Under the pieces are notes generated by a model. The model saw only the letters and a program-made list of their open reading frames with translations, was not told where the DNA came from and did not search any database. From UBA2357 sp041678045 (GTDB taxonomy: Bacteria; Pseudomonadota; Gammaproteobacteria; Burkholderiales; Rhodocyclaceae), in assembly GCA_041678045.1 (NCBI GenBank), contig JBAYOV010000014.1, positions 7,494 through 71,493 of the forward strand: DNA of 64,000 nt, written 5' to 3'. The position numbers and the translations under genes were made by a program. The stretch's first letter is position 1; each line of letters starts with the position of its first letter. Positions 34,203 through 41,786 of this stretch are shown here, piece by piece.

Positions 34203-36077
34203 ATGGGAGAGGTCGCAACAGCCGCAGTCGCAGCAGCCGTGGTCGCAAGCCGACGGTTCATGTCGGGGAATGAAGCGGTGGCGCGCGGTGCGTGGGAAGC
34301 CGGTGTCCGGGTGGCGGCGGCTTATCCGGGCACGCCGTCGACCGAAATCCTGGAGGAGATGGCGGCGTACCCCGACCTCTATACCGAATGGTCGATCAAC
34401 GAGAAAGTGTCGCTGGAAGTGGCGCTCGGTGCCTCCATGGTGGGCGCGCGGGCCTTGTGCGCGATGAAGCATGTGGGCCTGAACGTCGCTTCCGACGCGC
34501 TGATGACCATGACCGTGACCGGAGTGCAGGGCGGGCTGGTGATTGCGGTGGCCGACGATGTGGGCATGTCGTCCTCGCAAAATGAGCAGGATTCACGCTT
34601 CTGGGGGCGTTTTGCGCATGTTCCGGTGCTGGAGCCGGCCGATTCGCAGGAAGCCTACGAAATGACCCGCGCCGCCTTCGAGCTGTCCGAGCAGCATCGC
34701 GTGCCGGTGATCCTGCGCCTGACCACCCGCATCTGCCATGTGAAGGCGGTGGTGCATGTCGGCGAGCGTGTGCAGCTGGAGCCGTCAGGGTTCGAGAAGG
34801 ATCCGCGCCGCTGGGTGATGGTGCCGGGCAATGCCAAGCCGCGCCTGCCGCTGATGTTCGAGCGTGAGGCGGCCGTGCGCGCCACGGCCGAAAGCACGCC
34901 GCTGAACTTCGAGGTCGATGGCAGCAACCGCAGCACCGGCTTTGTCGCATCCGGGCCGGCCTTCATGCATGTGCGCGAAGCCTTCCCGGATTCTCCGGTG
35001 TTCAAGCTGGGGCTGTCCTGTCCGCTGCCGCTCGACGCGCTGCGCCGTTTTGCCGGCACAGTGGCGCGGCTGGTGGTGGTGGAGGAAACCGAAGACCTGG
35101 TCGAGACCGAGCTGCGTGCCGCCGGCATCGACTGCGTCGGCAAGGCCCTGCTGCCGCGCATCGGTGAGCTCTCGCCCGAAGTGCTGCGCAAGGCCCTGTT
35201 GCCTGCGGGGGCTGTTGCCGAGGAGGCCGCCAGCGTGCCGGCACAGCAGGTCTTCCCGCGTCCGCCGACAATGTGCGTGGCCTGTCCGCATCTGGGGGTG
35301 TATTACACCCTGTCGCAGATGCGCAATCTGATCATTTCCGGTGATATCGGCTGCTACACGCTGGGCGCGGGACACCCCTGGAATGCGCTCGACACCTGCA
35401 TTTCCATGGGCGCCTCGCTCGGCATGGCGCTGGGCATGGACAAGGGGCGCGGTGAGGCCGACGCCAGCAAGAAGATCCTCGCGGTGATCGGTGATTCCAC
35501 CTTCATGCACATGGGCATGCAGGGCCTGCTCGACATCACCTGGAACCGTGGCAACGTCACCGTGCTGCTGCTCGACAACCGGGCGGTGGGCATGACCGGC
35601 GGGCAGGACAACCCGGGCAGTGGCCGCGACATTCACGGCGAAGAAACCCCACGGGTGGATTTTGCCAAACTGTGCGAGGCGCTGGGCGTGCGGCCGGAGC
35701 GTATCCGGGTGGTGGATCCCTACCAGCTGCCGGTGCTGTTCAAGGCGTTGCGAGAAGAAACCAAGGTCGAGGAACCGTCGGTGATCATCACCGACCGCCC
35801 CTGCGTACTGATCGACGACTACACCCCGACCCAACCCTACAGGGTGCGCGAGGAGGCCTGTACTGGCTGTGGCAACTGTGTGGATGTGGGATGCCCGGCA
35901 ATCCATGTGACCCGCCGCGAGCAGGCGGTGAAGCCTTCCGGCAAGACGGTGGATCTGGCCTTCGTGCGCATCGAAACTTCAGCCTGCACCGGTTGCGGAC
36001 TGTGCGTGCAGCCCTGCGCGCCCGAGGCCATCGTGCATGCCGATCCGGTGTTTCCGATCAATTTCAGCCGGGGCTGA
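34203..36077 (+). CDS. iorA: Indolepyruvate ferredoxin oxidoreductase, alpha subunit
   Basis: Thiamine-diphosphate enzyme that decarboxylates aryl-pyruvates to aryl-acetyl-CoA, passing electrons to ferredoxin. 624 residues. N-terminal pyrimidine-binding domain (SGNEAVARGAWEAGV, AYPGTPSTEILEEMA), C-terminal TPP-binding domain with GDIGCYTLGAGHPWNALDT and GDSTFMHMGMQGLLDITWN, and two [4Fe-4S] motifs at the end (CTGCGNCVDVGC at about 553 and CTGCGLCVQPC at about 594). Start at ATG 34203 with AAGGAG upstream. The beta subunit follows after 5 bp. A palindrome TTGACCTGTGTCAA lies at 34126-34139 in the promoter region. Confidence 0.95.
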   Translation: MGEVATAAVAAAVVASRRFMSGNEAVARGAWEAGVRVAAAYPGTPSTEILEEMAAYPDLYTEWSINEKVSLEVALGASMVGARALCAMKHVGLNVASDALMTMTVTGVQGGLVIAVADDVGMSSSQNEQDSRFWGRFAHVPVLEPADSQEAYEMTRAAFELSEQHRVPVILRLTTRICHVKAVVHVGERVQLEPSGFEKDPRRWVMVPGNAKPRLPLMFEREAAVRATAESTPLNFEVDGSNRSTGFVASGPAFMHVREAFPDSPVFKLGLSCPLPLDALRRFAGTVARLVVVEETEDLVETELRAAGIDCVGKALLPRIGELSPEVLRKALLPAGAVAEEAASVPAQQVFPRPPTMCVACPHLGVYYTLSQMRNLIISGDIGCYTLGAGHPWNALDTCISMGASLGMALGMDKGRGEADASKKILAVIGDSTFMHMGMQGLLDITWNRGNVTVLLLDNRAVGMTGGQDNPGSGRDIHGEETPRVDFAKLCEALGVRPERIRVVDPYQLPVLFKALREETKVEEPSVIITDRPCVLIDDYTPTQPYRVREEACTGCGNCVDVGCPAIHVTRREQAVKPSGKTVDLAFVRIETSACTGCGLCVQPCAPEAIVHADPVFPINFSRG

Positions 36078-36082
36078 GCGCG

Positions 36083-36673
36083 ATGACGACAACCAACATC
36101 CTGGTATGCGGCATCGGTGGTCAGGGCGTGATGACCGCCACCGAGATTCTCGCCGAGGCCGCCATGTCGCTCGGTTTCGATGTGAAGAAAACCGAAGTGG
36201 CCGGCATGAGCCAGCGTGGCGGCGTGGTGACCTCGCATCTGCGCTTTGGCGCAACCGTGCTGTCGCCGCAGATTGCACCCGGTGAAGCCGATCTGCTGGT
36301 GGGGTTCGAGGCGGCCGAGGCCCTGCGTTGGTCGCACATGCTGCGCAGCGGCGCGCATGCGCTGGTCAACAGCGGTCGCATCGTGCCGCCGGTGGTCAAT
36401 AGCGGGTTGTTCGACTACCCGGAGGATCCGGTGGGCCGCATGGCCGGGCTGGGCGTGGATGTCCATGCTTTCGACGCCAGCGCAATCGCTTCCGGTCTGG
36501 GCAACATCCGGCTGGGCAACACCGTGATGCTTGGGGCCATGGCCGACCATCTGTCCTTCCCGGCCGAAGTGCTGCGCGAGGCCGTGCTGGCCCGTTTCGC
36601 CCGCAAGAAACCGGCCCTGCTCGAACTCAACCGCCAGGCCTTCGAAGCCGGTCGTCAGGCCGTCGCGGTTTGA
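36083..36673 (+). CDS. iorB: Indolepyruvate ferredoxin oxidoreductase, beta subunit
   Basis: Small gamma-type subunit of the IorAB complex; residues 1-40 show the POR_gamma hallmark TNILVCGIGGQGVMTATEIL and the later KKTEVAGMSQRGGVVTSHLR. 196 residues, expected length. It lies 5 bp after iorA and is the last core gene before the accessory stretch beginning with the group II intron relic. Confidence 0.93.
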   Translation: MTTTNILVCGIGGQGVMTATEILAEAAMSLGFDVKKTEVAGMSQRGGVVTSHLRFGATVLSPQIAPGEADLLVGFEAAEALRWSHMLRSGAHALVNSGRIVPPVVNSGLFDYPEDPVGRMAGLGVDVHAFDASAIASGLGNIRLGNTVMLGAMADHLSFPAEVLREAVLARFARKKPALLELNRQAFEAGRQAVAV

Positions 36674-36722
36674 CCGGTCAGACCAGCGCAACCGGCAGGG
36701 GGCGCTGGCATCACTTCTCCCC

Positions 36723-37259
36723 GTGTGTGCCCGGGATGCCCAATCCGAAACTGCGGGGCGACGAACAGAAACCGGATATGAGGCGTGATGCACCCGGGGC
36801 GAGCGGGCACGTGCTGGCTGCGCCCTCCACATCTGCGACAGGGGGGCATTTTGTAAATCCGGCGCCTATGCAGGGAAGGTAACGTGTCTTACCCCGGGAG
36901 GCCTGCCCGGTGCCCTGGGAACCCGCGTGCTGGAACGTGAGAACCTCATGCGCGCATTGAAACAAGTCAAACGCAACCATTCGCGCCAGGCATCGACGCA
37001 ATGACGGTCGAGGCCCTGCCGGCGTACCTGAAAGCGCACTGGTTGGCGCTGCGCGAACAGCAAGTCGGCCCACGGGCCGTGGCGCATCAGCAGAACGCCG
37101 GCCTTGACGCTGGCATTACCACGCCGTACCTTTCTTGCCATGGGGCTGCCTGAATTGGCAGTGTGAGATGAACCGTTATTCATTGAACCGCCGGATACGT
37201 GATCCGTATGTCCGGTGGTGTGGGAGGGAGGCGCCGTAAGGCGGCTTCCTATCCCGATT
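36723..37259 (+). mobile_element. Decayed, internally deleted group II intron
   Basis: The 3' end shows a catalytic domain V hairpin: ACCGCCGGA (37187-37195) pairs with TCCGGTGGT (37211-37219) around a TACG/CGTA inner stem. A domain VI-like hairpin (37222-37256, GGGAGGGAGGC pairing with GCTTCCTATCCC) follows and ends near CCCGAT. Upstream are two pieces of the intron-encoded reverse transcriptase joined with the middle missing. A GTGTG near 36725 followed by CCCGGGATGC may be the 5' splice site. Intact introns of this kind are about 1.9 kb or longer; this is about 0.54 kb, so most of the RT was lost. Boundaries are approximate. Confidence 0.75.
36906..37166 (+). pseudogene. Group II intron reverse transcriptase/maturase relic
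   Basis: Translation of the plus strand around 36925-36985 gives VLERENLMRALKQVKRN, the usual N-terminal segment of group II RTs. A one-base deletion near 36987 shifts the frame, which continues as APGIDAMTVEALPAYLKAHW and LALREQQV. At about 37065 the reading jumps to the RT C-terminus: WRISRTPALTLALPRRTFLA then MGLPELAV and a TGA at 37164-37166. The palm, fingers and maturase domains in between are gone. It cannot encode an active enzyme. Confidence 0.75.
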
Positions 37260-37285
37260 GGGAGTCATCATCACAGGAGTGAGTC

Positions 37286-37675
37286 ATGGGAGTCGAACTT
37301 CACATCACGCGCGCTGAACACTGGGCTGAGAACGATGACAACGCAATCGGCGCAAGTGAGTGGCTCGACTACGTAAACTCAGACCCCGAACTCCAACTCT
37401 GGCCGGAGAACGGCGAGTATTTTGTGCACTGGGTGGGGCAGTCCAAGTACGAAGAACCTTGGCTCGACTGGTTTGGTGGAAACATCTCAACGAAGTGGCC
37501 GGATACTGCGCTGTATAGAAAGATGCTCCAGATTGCGCAGCGCCTAAACGCGAAAATCCAAGACGACGATGGCAATCTCTACATTACGGAAAGCGATTGG
37601 GAGTTTGATCCAACTGCGCCGTCACCCACCGTCGAGAGAAAGGTGCCCTGGTGGAAAAGGATGTTTGGCGCATGA
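37286..37675 (+). CDS. Hypothetical cassette-like protein
   Basis: A 129-residue soluble acidic protein, unusually rich in Trp (10 residues) and low-GC compared with flanking genes, so likely acquired. No signal peptide or recognised domain. Segments include ITRAEHWAENDDNAIGASEW and YFVHWVGQSKYEEPWLDWF. Preceded by a good GAGTGAG ribosome site. It sits directly after the intron relic and its stop codon is followed one base later by an attC-like sequence, as in integron gene cassettes. Function unknown. Confidence 0.75.
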   Translation: MGVELHITRAEHWAENDDNAIGASEWLDYVNSDPELQLWPENGEYFVHWVGQSKYEEPWLDWFGGNISTKWPDTALYRKMLQIAQRLNAKIQDDDGNLYITESDWEFDPTAPSPTVERKVPWWKRMFGA

Positions 37676-37676
37676 C

Positions 37677-37696
37677 GCCCAACTCAAACGTTAAGC
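37677..37696 (+). repeat. Collapsed attC-like site
   Basis: GCCCAAC (37677-37683, RYYYAAC form) and GTTAAGC (37690-37696, GTTRRRY form) are the outer core sites expected of an integron attC, and they are complementary in the right sense. Only 6 bp lie between them instead of the usual 45 or more. The central palindrome seems to be deleted. Begins one base after the stop of the preceding ORF. Confidence 0.4.
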
Positions 37697-37795
37697 CGTT
37701 GCCACAAAGTTTCATCACATAAAGCAGCCTTCAATCCTTGTGTGGTCGGAGTTTCTTCAGGAAGAACGTAGGAAAACTTATTGTGACAGGCTTAC

Positions 37796-37987
37796 GTGGT
37801 GAACCTGAACCTGAACCTGAACCTGAACCTGAACCTGAACCTGAACCAGGCCGGCAGCAAGGTCTATCTGGCTGGCACCTGGAACGACATCGCTGTCTAT
37901 GATGCCGACTCCATGACCAAGCTGGGCAACATCCAGCTGCCAGGCGGCGACATGTCGCTCGGCACCCCACAGGTGTTCGTGCGCTGA
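37796..37987 (+). pseudogene. Quinohemoprotein amine dehydrogenase beta subunit, C-terminal relic
   Basis: After a stretch of Asn-Leu repeats (residues 3-16) the frame gives AGSKVYLAGTWNDIAVYDAD and then SMTKLGNIQLPGGDMSLGTP and QVFVR, which looks like the last 45 residues of the propeller-fold beta subunit of quinohemoprotein amine dehydrogenase (QHNDH). The intact subunit is more than 300 residues and none of the partner genes is present. The terminator at 38011 is probably its original one. A GTG at 37796 could start a 63-residue peptide but the protein would not be functional. Confidence 0.6.
37801..37848 (+). repeat. Hexanucleotide tandem repeat (GAACCT)n
   Basis: Seven perfect copies of GAACCT (37801-37842) followed by one imperfect copy GAACCA. 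In the plus frame it reads as repeated Asn-Leu and it joins directly to the amine dehydrogenase relic. Such short repeats expand by slippage; here it marks the breakpoint of the truncated gene. Confidence 0.95.
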
Positions 37988-38010
37988 CGCCAATGTGCTG
38001 AGGTGCCTGC

Positions 38011-38055
38011 AAACACGGCCCCGTCCATACTGCATGGCGTGGGGCCGTGTTTTTT
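38011..38055 (+). terminator. Strong rho-independent terminator
   Basis: A 12-bp perfect stem AAACACGGCCCC (38011-38022) with GGGGCCGTGTTT (38041-38052), with an inner CCAT/ATGG pair in the loop, followed by a T-run to 38055. It lies 24 bp after the amine dehydrogenase relic stop and 49 bp before the stop of the opposite-strand MBL gene. Confidence 0.85.
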
Positions 38056-38103
38056 CAAGGGCTGGATTTTCGGCTGACGGAGGGGCGACGGAGGGGCGAC
38101 GAC

Positions 38104-38964
38104 TCAGAGCAGATCGACCGGGATCTTGAGGTAACGCACGCCGTTGTCTTCAGCAGGCGGCAGGTTGCCTGCGCGCACATTGACCTGAATCGCCGGAAGG
38201 ATCAGCGTCGGCATGGCCAGTGTCTTGTCGCGGGCGGTACGCATGGCAACGAATTCGGCCTCGGTCACACCATCATGAACATGGATGTTCTTTGCGCGTT
38301 GCGCTGCCACCGTGGTTTCCCACTCTGGCGCACGGTCGTCGGGCGGATAGTCGTGGCACAGGTGCAGGCGCGTCTCGGGGGGCAAGGACAGTACCTTGCG
38401 GATCGAGCGGAACAGGGTGGCCGCGTCCCCACCCGGAAAGTCGCAGCGCGCGGTGCCATAGTCGGGCATGAACAAGGTGTCGCCGACGAAGGCATCTTCC
38501 CCAACGATGTAGGTGAGGCAGGCGGGCGTATGGCCTGGCGTGTGCATGACTTCGACCGAGAGCGTTCCGATCTGAAAGTGCTCGCCATCCTCGAACAGGC
38601 GGTCGAACTCCGCGCCGTGGGTGTTCATGTCCTTGGCGTTGAAAATGTCCTTGAAGACGCCTTGCACCTGGCGGATGTGGGCACCGATGCCGATCTGGCC
38701 CCCCAGTTGCTGCTTGAGATAGGGGGCGGCCGACAGGTGATCGGCGTGGGCGTGGGTTTCGAGCAGCCAGTCGACCGTGAGGCCGGCCTGGTGAACGTGG
38801 GCGATGGCCTTGTCGGCGGATTCATGCGAGGTCCGCCCGGACTTGGGGTCGTAGTCCAGCACGCTGTCGATGATCGCCGCCCGGCGGGTTGCCGGGTCGG
38901 AAACGATGTGGGTGACGGTGAAGGTGGCCGGATCGAAGAAGGATCGAATGTCAGCGCGTTGCAT
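38104..38964 (-). CDS. MBL-fold persulfide dioxygenase-like hydrolase
   Basis: A 286-residue metallo-beta-lactamase-fold protein resembling ETHE1/Blh-type persulfide dioxygenases, which oxidise glutathione persulfide to sulfite. The metal motif THAHADH is at about residues 69-75, followed by MHTPGHTPACLTY and VGDTLFMPDYGTARCDF with the bridging Asp, and a late His in LHLCHDYPP. The rhodanese gene divergent to it (260 bp away) supports a role in sulfide/persulfide metabolism. Whether it is regulated by a BigR-type repressor is unknown; none is adjacent. Confidence 0.85.
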   Translation of the reverse strand: MQRADIRSFFDPATFTVTHIVSDPATRRAAIIDSVLDYDPKSGRTSHESADKAIAHVHQAGLTVDWLLETHAHADHLSAAPYLKQQLGGQIGIGAHIRQVQGVFKDIFNAKDMNTHGAEFDRLFEDGEHFQIGTLSVEVMHTPGHTPACLTYIVGEDAFVGDTLFMPDYGTARCDFPGGDAATLFRSIRKVLSLPPETRLHLCHDYPPDDRAPEWETTVAAQRAKNIHVHDGVTEAEFVAMRTARDKTLAMPTLILPAIQVNVRAGNLPPAEDNGVRYLKIPVDLL

Positions 38965-39224
38965 GGCGAAACCTGTTCATTGAAGTGTTGAAGACGCGTT
39001 CATCGAGTATGCAGTTTTTCAGTCCGGCACGCAGCTGTCGACCATTTTCGGCAGATTCTCGTTGTTTCATAAATGAGTGGCATGTGTAGAACTGTTCAGT
39101 CGCCTGGAATGCCGATCTGCTCTTGACTCACCTTCACCCCCGCAATAGTCTGTTACCGGCGACCACTTGCCGGCGACTGGCGTTCGATTGTCGTTATTCC
39201 AAAAGACCACAAGAGGAGACTCAC

Positions 39225-39680
39225 ATGAAGTTGATCCAGCGTACTTCCTTCATCCTTGGCGCTGCCTTTTTGTTGTCCATGGCGTCCACTGCAGCACGTG
39301 CAGTCGAGGAAACGCCGATGTCGATTCCTGGCGGAACCTATGTCGATACGGTTCAGGCGAAAGAACTGTTCGACAAGGGCATACTTTTCATCGACTCGCG
39401 CGTTCCCGTCGAGCATGCCGAGGAGCACATCAAGGGGGCGGTCAGCGTCGTTTACAGGGAAAAGCACGGCAGGGTGTCCACGATCGACCCCGAAGACAGG
39501 ATGGACATGAGCAAGTTGCCGGCCGACAAGGCCACTCCTTTGGTTTTCTACTGCAATGGTTCGCCGTGCTGGCGGGGTTACAAGGGTGCGGCCATGGCCA
39601 TCAAGGAAGGTTACAGCGCGGTGCATTGGTATCGGGATGGCATCCCGGCCTGGAAGGCTGCCGGTCACCCGGTGGAGTAA
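39225..39680 (+). CDS. Periplasmic rhodanese-domain protein
   Basis: A 151-residue exported sulfurtransferase-like protein. Start at ATG 39225 with AGGAG upstream; the signal peptide (SFILGAAFLLSMASTAARA) ends near residue 29. The rhodanese domain has the active-site loop LVFYCNGSPCWRG with catalytic Cys (about 110) and a structural second Cys. Earlier frame to 39123 is rejected because the signal peptide begins here. It is divergent from the persulfide dioxygenase-like gene. Confidence 0.85.
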   Translation: MKLIQRTSFILGAAFLLSMASTAARAVEETPMSIPGGTYVDTVQAKELFDKGILFIDSRVPVEHAEEHIKGAVSVVYREKHGRVSTIDPEDRMDMSKLPADKATPLVFYCNGSPCWRGYKGAAMAIKEGYSAVHWYRDGIPAWKAAGHPVE

Positions 39681-39791
39681 TGCGCACCTGATATGCGCCC
39701 CTGATGCCATTCGGTTGCCTCCCGGCGTGGCAGCCGTTGCCTGTTTCAGGACAGGCAATTTTTCGCAACCTGTCTTCGCCTGGGTGACACC

Positions 39792-41411
39792 ATGCACTTG
39801 AACATCGGCCAAAAGCTGTATCTCTTCGCCACCATCGCGCTGCTGGCATTGATCGTGCTGACGGCGATCAACCTGCTGGGCGGACGACAGGCCAGCGCCG
39901 ACATGGAAAACGTGGTGGAACGCGATGTCAGGTCGCTCCTGGCCACCCAGGCAATCGACCGCCATTTGCTGGAAATACGCTTTCGCGTTGCGGGCGTCGT
40001 GCTCGATCAATTGCCGAGTGTCGGGTCGCGAAATCACCTCAAGGAAGCGCGCGATGCCATCGAAAGGAGCTGGCACGAATTCAAGGCTGCCCATTTGACC
40101 ACCTCCCCCGAGGATGCCGAACTTACCGCCAAAATAAGCGATGGCCTGAAAGTGTTGCCCGCGCTCTTCGACAGGATCGATGCCTTGTATGGCGAAAACG
40201 ACAACAATGCGCTCAGGGATCTTCTCGAAGACGAGTGGCCGATCGTCATCAGCAAGGTGCAAAAACCACTGGCGCAACTGGTGCAGATCAACGAGGAGGG
40301 GCTGGCGCAGCAGCAGGCGCGCGGTCTGGAGGGCGGGCAGCGACGTGCCATGTTCTCGGTCGTCGTTGCGGTGCTTGCGGCCGCCTTCCTGATGGTCTTT
40401 GCCGTGCTGATCATCCGCTCCATCACCCGCCCGCTCGCCAGGCTGCAAAACACCCTTGTGCTCGTTGAGCGCAGCGGTGACCTCACCCTGCGCGTCGGCG
40501 CTGCGAAGCGGGACGAAGTGGGCCGTACCGCTACCGCCTTCGACAGCATGATGGCGAAAATGACCGCTCTGATTGGCGATACCAGCCAATCGGCCGAGGC
40601 AATTGCCGCTGCAGCGCAATCCATGTCCGCAGCCGGCGCTCAGGTGGAAAAAAGCTCCGGTGCGCAATCCGAAGCGGCATCGGCTGTCGCAACAGCCATC
40701 GAACAAGCGTCGGTGAATATTTCCGAAACGGCCGCGAATGCCCGAACGGCCGACGAGACGGCAATGCGGGCGCGCGACGAGATCGGCACGACACTGGCCG
40801 CCGTACGCGAAGCCGCTGACAACGTCAGCACGCTCGCTGCCACGATTGGCAAGGCCAGTGACGATATTGCGCATCTGGCCGAAAGCTCGCGCCAGATTGA
40901 GGGTATCGTAAAGACCATCAAGGACATTGCCGACCAAACCAATCTGCTGGCGCTCAATGCTGCGATTGAGGCGGCGCGGGCCGGCGAACAGGGGCGCGGC
41001 TTCGCAGTGGTCGCCGACGAAGTGCGCAAGCTGGCCGAAAACACCACGACCGCCACCAGAGAAATCTCCAGCCTCATCGGTGGCATTCAGTCTGAAGTGG
41101 ATACTGCCGTGGCGTGCATGAAGGAAGCCAACGAGAAGGCTGGCATGACCCGTGATTGCGTTGTTGCCTCGACTGGCGCGCTCGACGCTGCGAGCGACAA
41201 CACCGGTCGGGTCACCGAAGCGGTGCGCAATATTGCCGACGCTGTGCGGGAACAGGATGCCGCCGTTCAGCAAGTAGCCCGCTGTATCGAACAAATCGCC
41301 CAGATGACCGAGGAGAACACGGCGGCAGCAAGCAACGCCGCTGCCACCGCACGGCAACTCGACACGCTGGCCGGAAGTCTGCGCGAAGCGGTGGGCCGGT
41401 TCAGGGTATAG
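39792..41411 (+). CDS. Methyl-accepting chemotaxis protein
   Basis: A 539-residue chemoreceptor. N-terminal membrane helix (residues 10-30), a helical periplasmic domain to about 190, second membrane helix (VVVAVLAAAFLMVFAVLII), HAMP domain (SITRPLARLQNTLV), and a long signalling coiled coil containing the hairpin tip KDIADQTNLLALNAAIEAAR. No ligand can be predicted. Preceded by a 111-bp gap after the rhodanese gene. Confidence 0.9.
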   Translation: MHLNIGQKLYLFATIALLALIVLTAINLLGGRQASADMENVVERDVRSLLATQAIDRHLLEIRFRVAGVVLDQLPSVGSRNHLKEARDAIERSWHEFKAAHLTTSPEDAELTAKISDGLKVLPALFDRIDALYGENDNNALRDLLEDEWPIVISKVQKPLAQLVQINEEGLAQQQARGLEGGQRRAMFSVVVAVLAAAFLMVFAVLIIRSITRPLARLQNTLVLVERSGDLTLRVGAAKRDEVGRTATAFDSMMAKMTALIGDTSQSAEAIAAAAQSMSAAGAQVEKSSGAQSEAASAVATAIEQASVNISETAANARTADETAMRARDEIGTTLAAVREAADNVSTLAATIGKASDDIAHLAESSRQIEGIVKTIKDIADQTNLLALNAAIEAARAGEQGRGFAVVADEVRKLAENTTTATREISSLIGGIQSEVDTAVACMKEANEKAGMTRDCVVASTGALDAASDNTGRVTEAVRNIADAVREQDAAVQQVARCIEQIAQMTEENTAAASNAAATARQLDTLAGSLREAVGRFRV

Positions 41412-41596
41412 GCGGTAGCAGCAGCGTCAGCTTTTGTCAGCTGCATCCCCTGCGACGCTCCCGCTTCCCCTTGCTTCAGGAGGCCCGAAGCCCGTAGGAT
41501 TCGGCGATGGTTTTCCTGCGCGGCTGGCCACGGCCTGCCGGTTGCCGATCAGCCAGTATCTGCCGGCTCTGGTCATGACAGAACGATTCTCTCCCG

Positions 41597-41767
41597 ATGA
41601 ACTATTCCGAAATACTGGCGCAATTGAAGGCGGCTTCGGCCTTCGATCGCAGGCTCGACGAGCCTGCGTGGATGCGAGCATTGTCGACGGCGTCGAGATT
41701 CTGGACCCGCCGGGGGGCCGCCGACAGGGGCCGGCAATCGTTGACCGGTTTCGTGCCGCCAGGATGA
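41597..41767 (+). CDS. Small ORF upstream of Wadjet genes
   Basis: A 56-codon frame starting MNYSEILAQLKAASAFDRRL and ending SLTGFVPPG, ending 19 bp before jetA. The opening reads like the N-terminus of a small regulatory protein, but the rest shows no recognisable fold and may be a degraded remnant. The other 200 bp between the chemoreceptor gene and jetA hold nothing identifiable. Low confidence that it is expressed. Confidence 0.35.
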   Translation: MNYSEILAQLKAASAFDRRLDEPAWMRALSTASRFWTRRGAADRGRQSLTGFVPPG

Positions 41768-41786
41768 ATGTCGCGGAGTAGAATCC

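Noticed and set aside
36711..37073. Minus-strand 120-codon frame across the intron relic
   Set aside because: No recognisable protein; the plus strand explains the region as intron and RT fragments.
37801..37848. GAACCT units as a CRISPR array
   Set aside because: The units are 6 bp and contiguous with no spacers; no cas genes are present.
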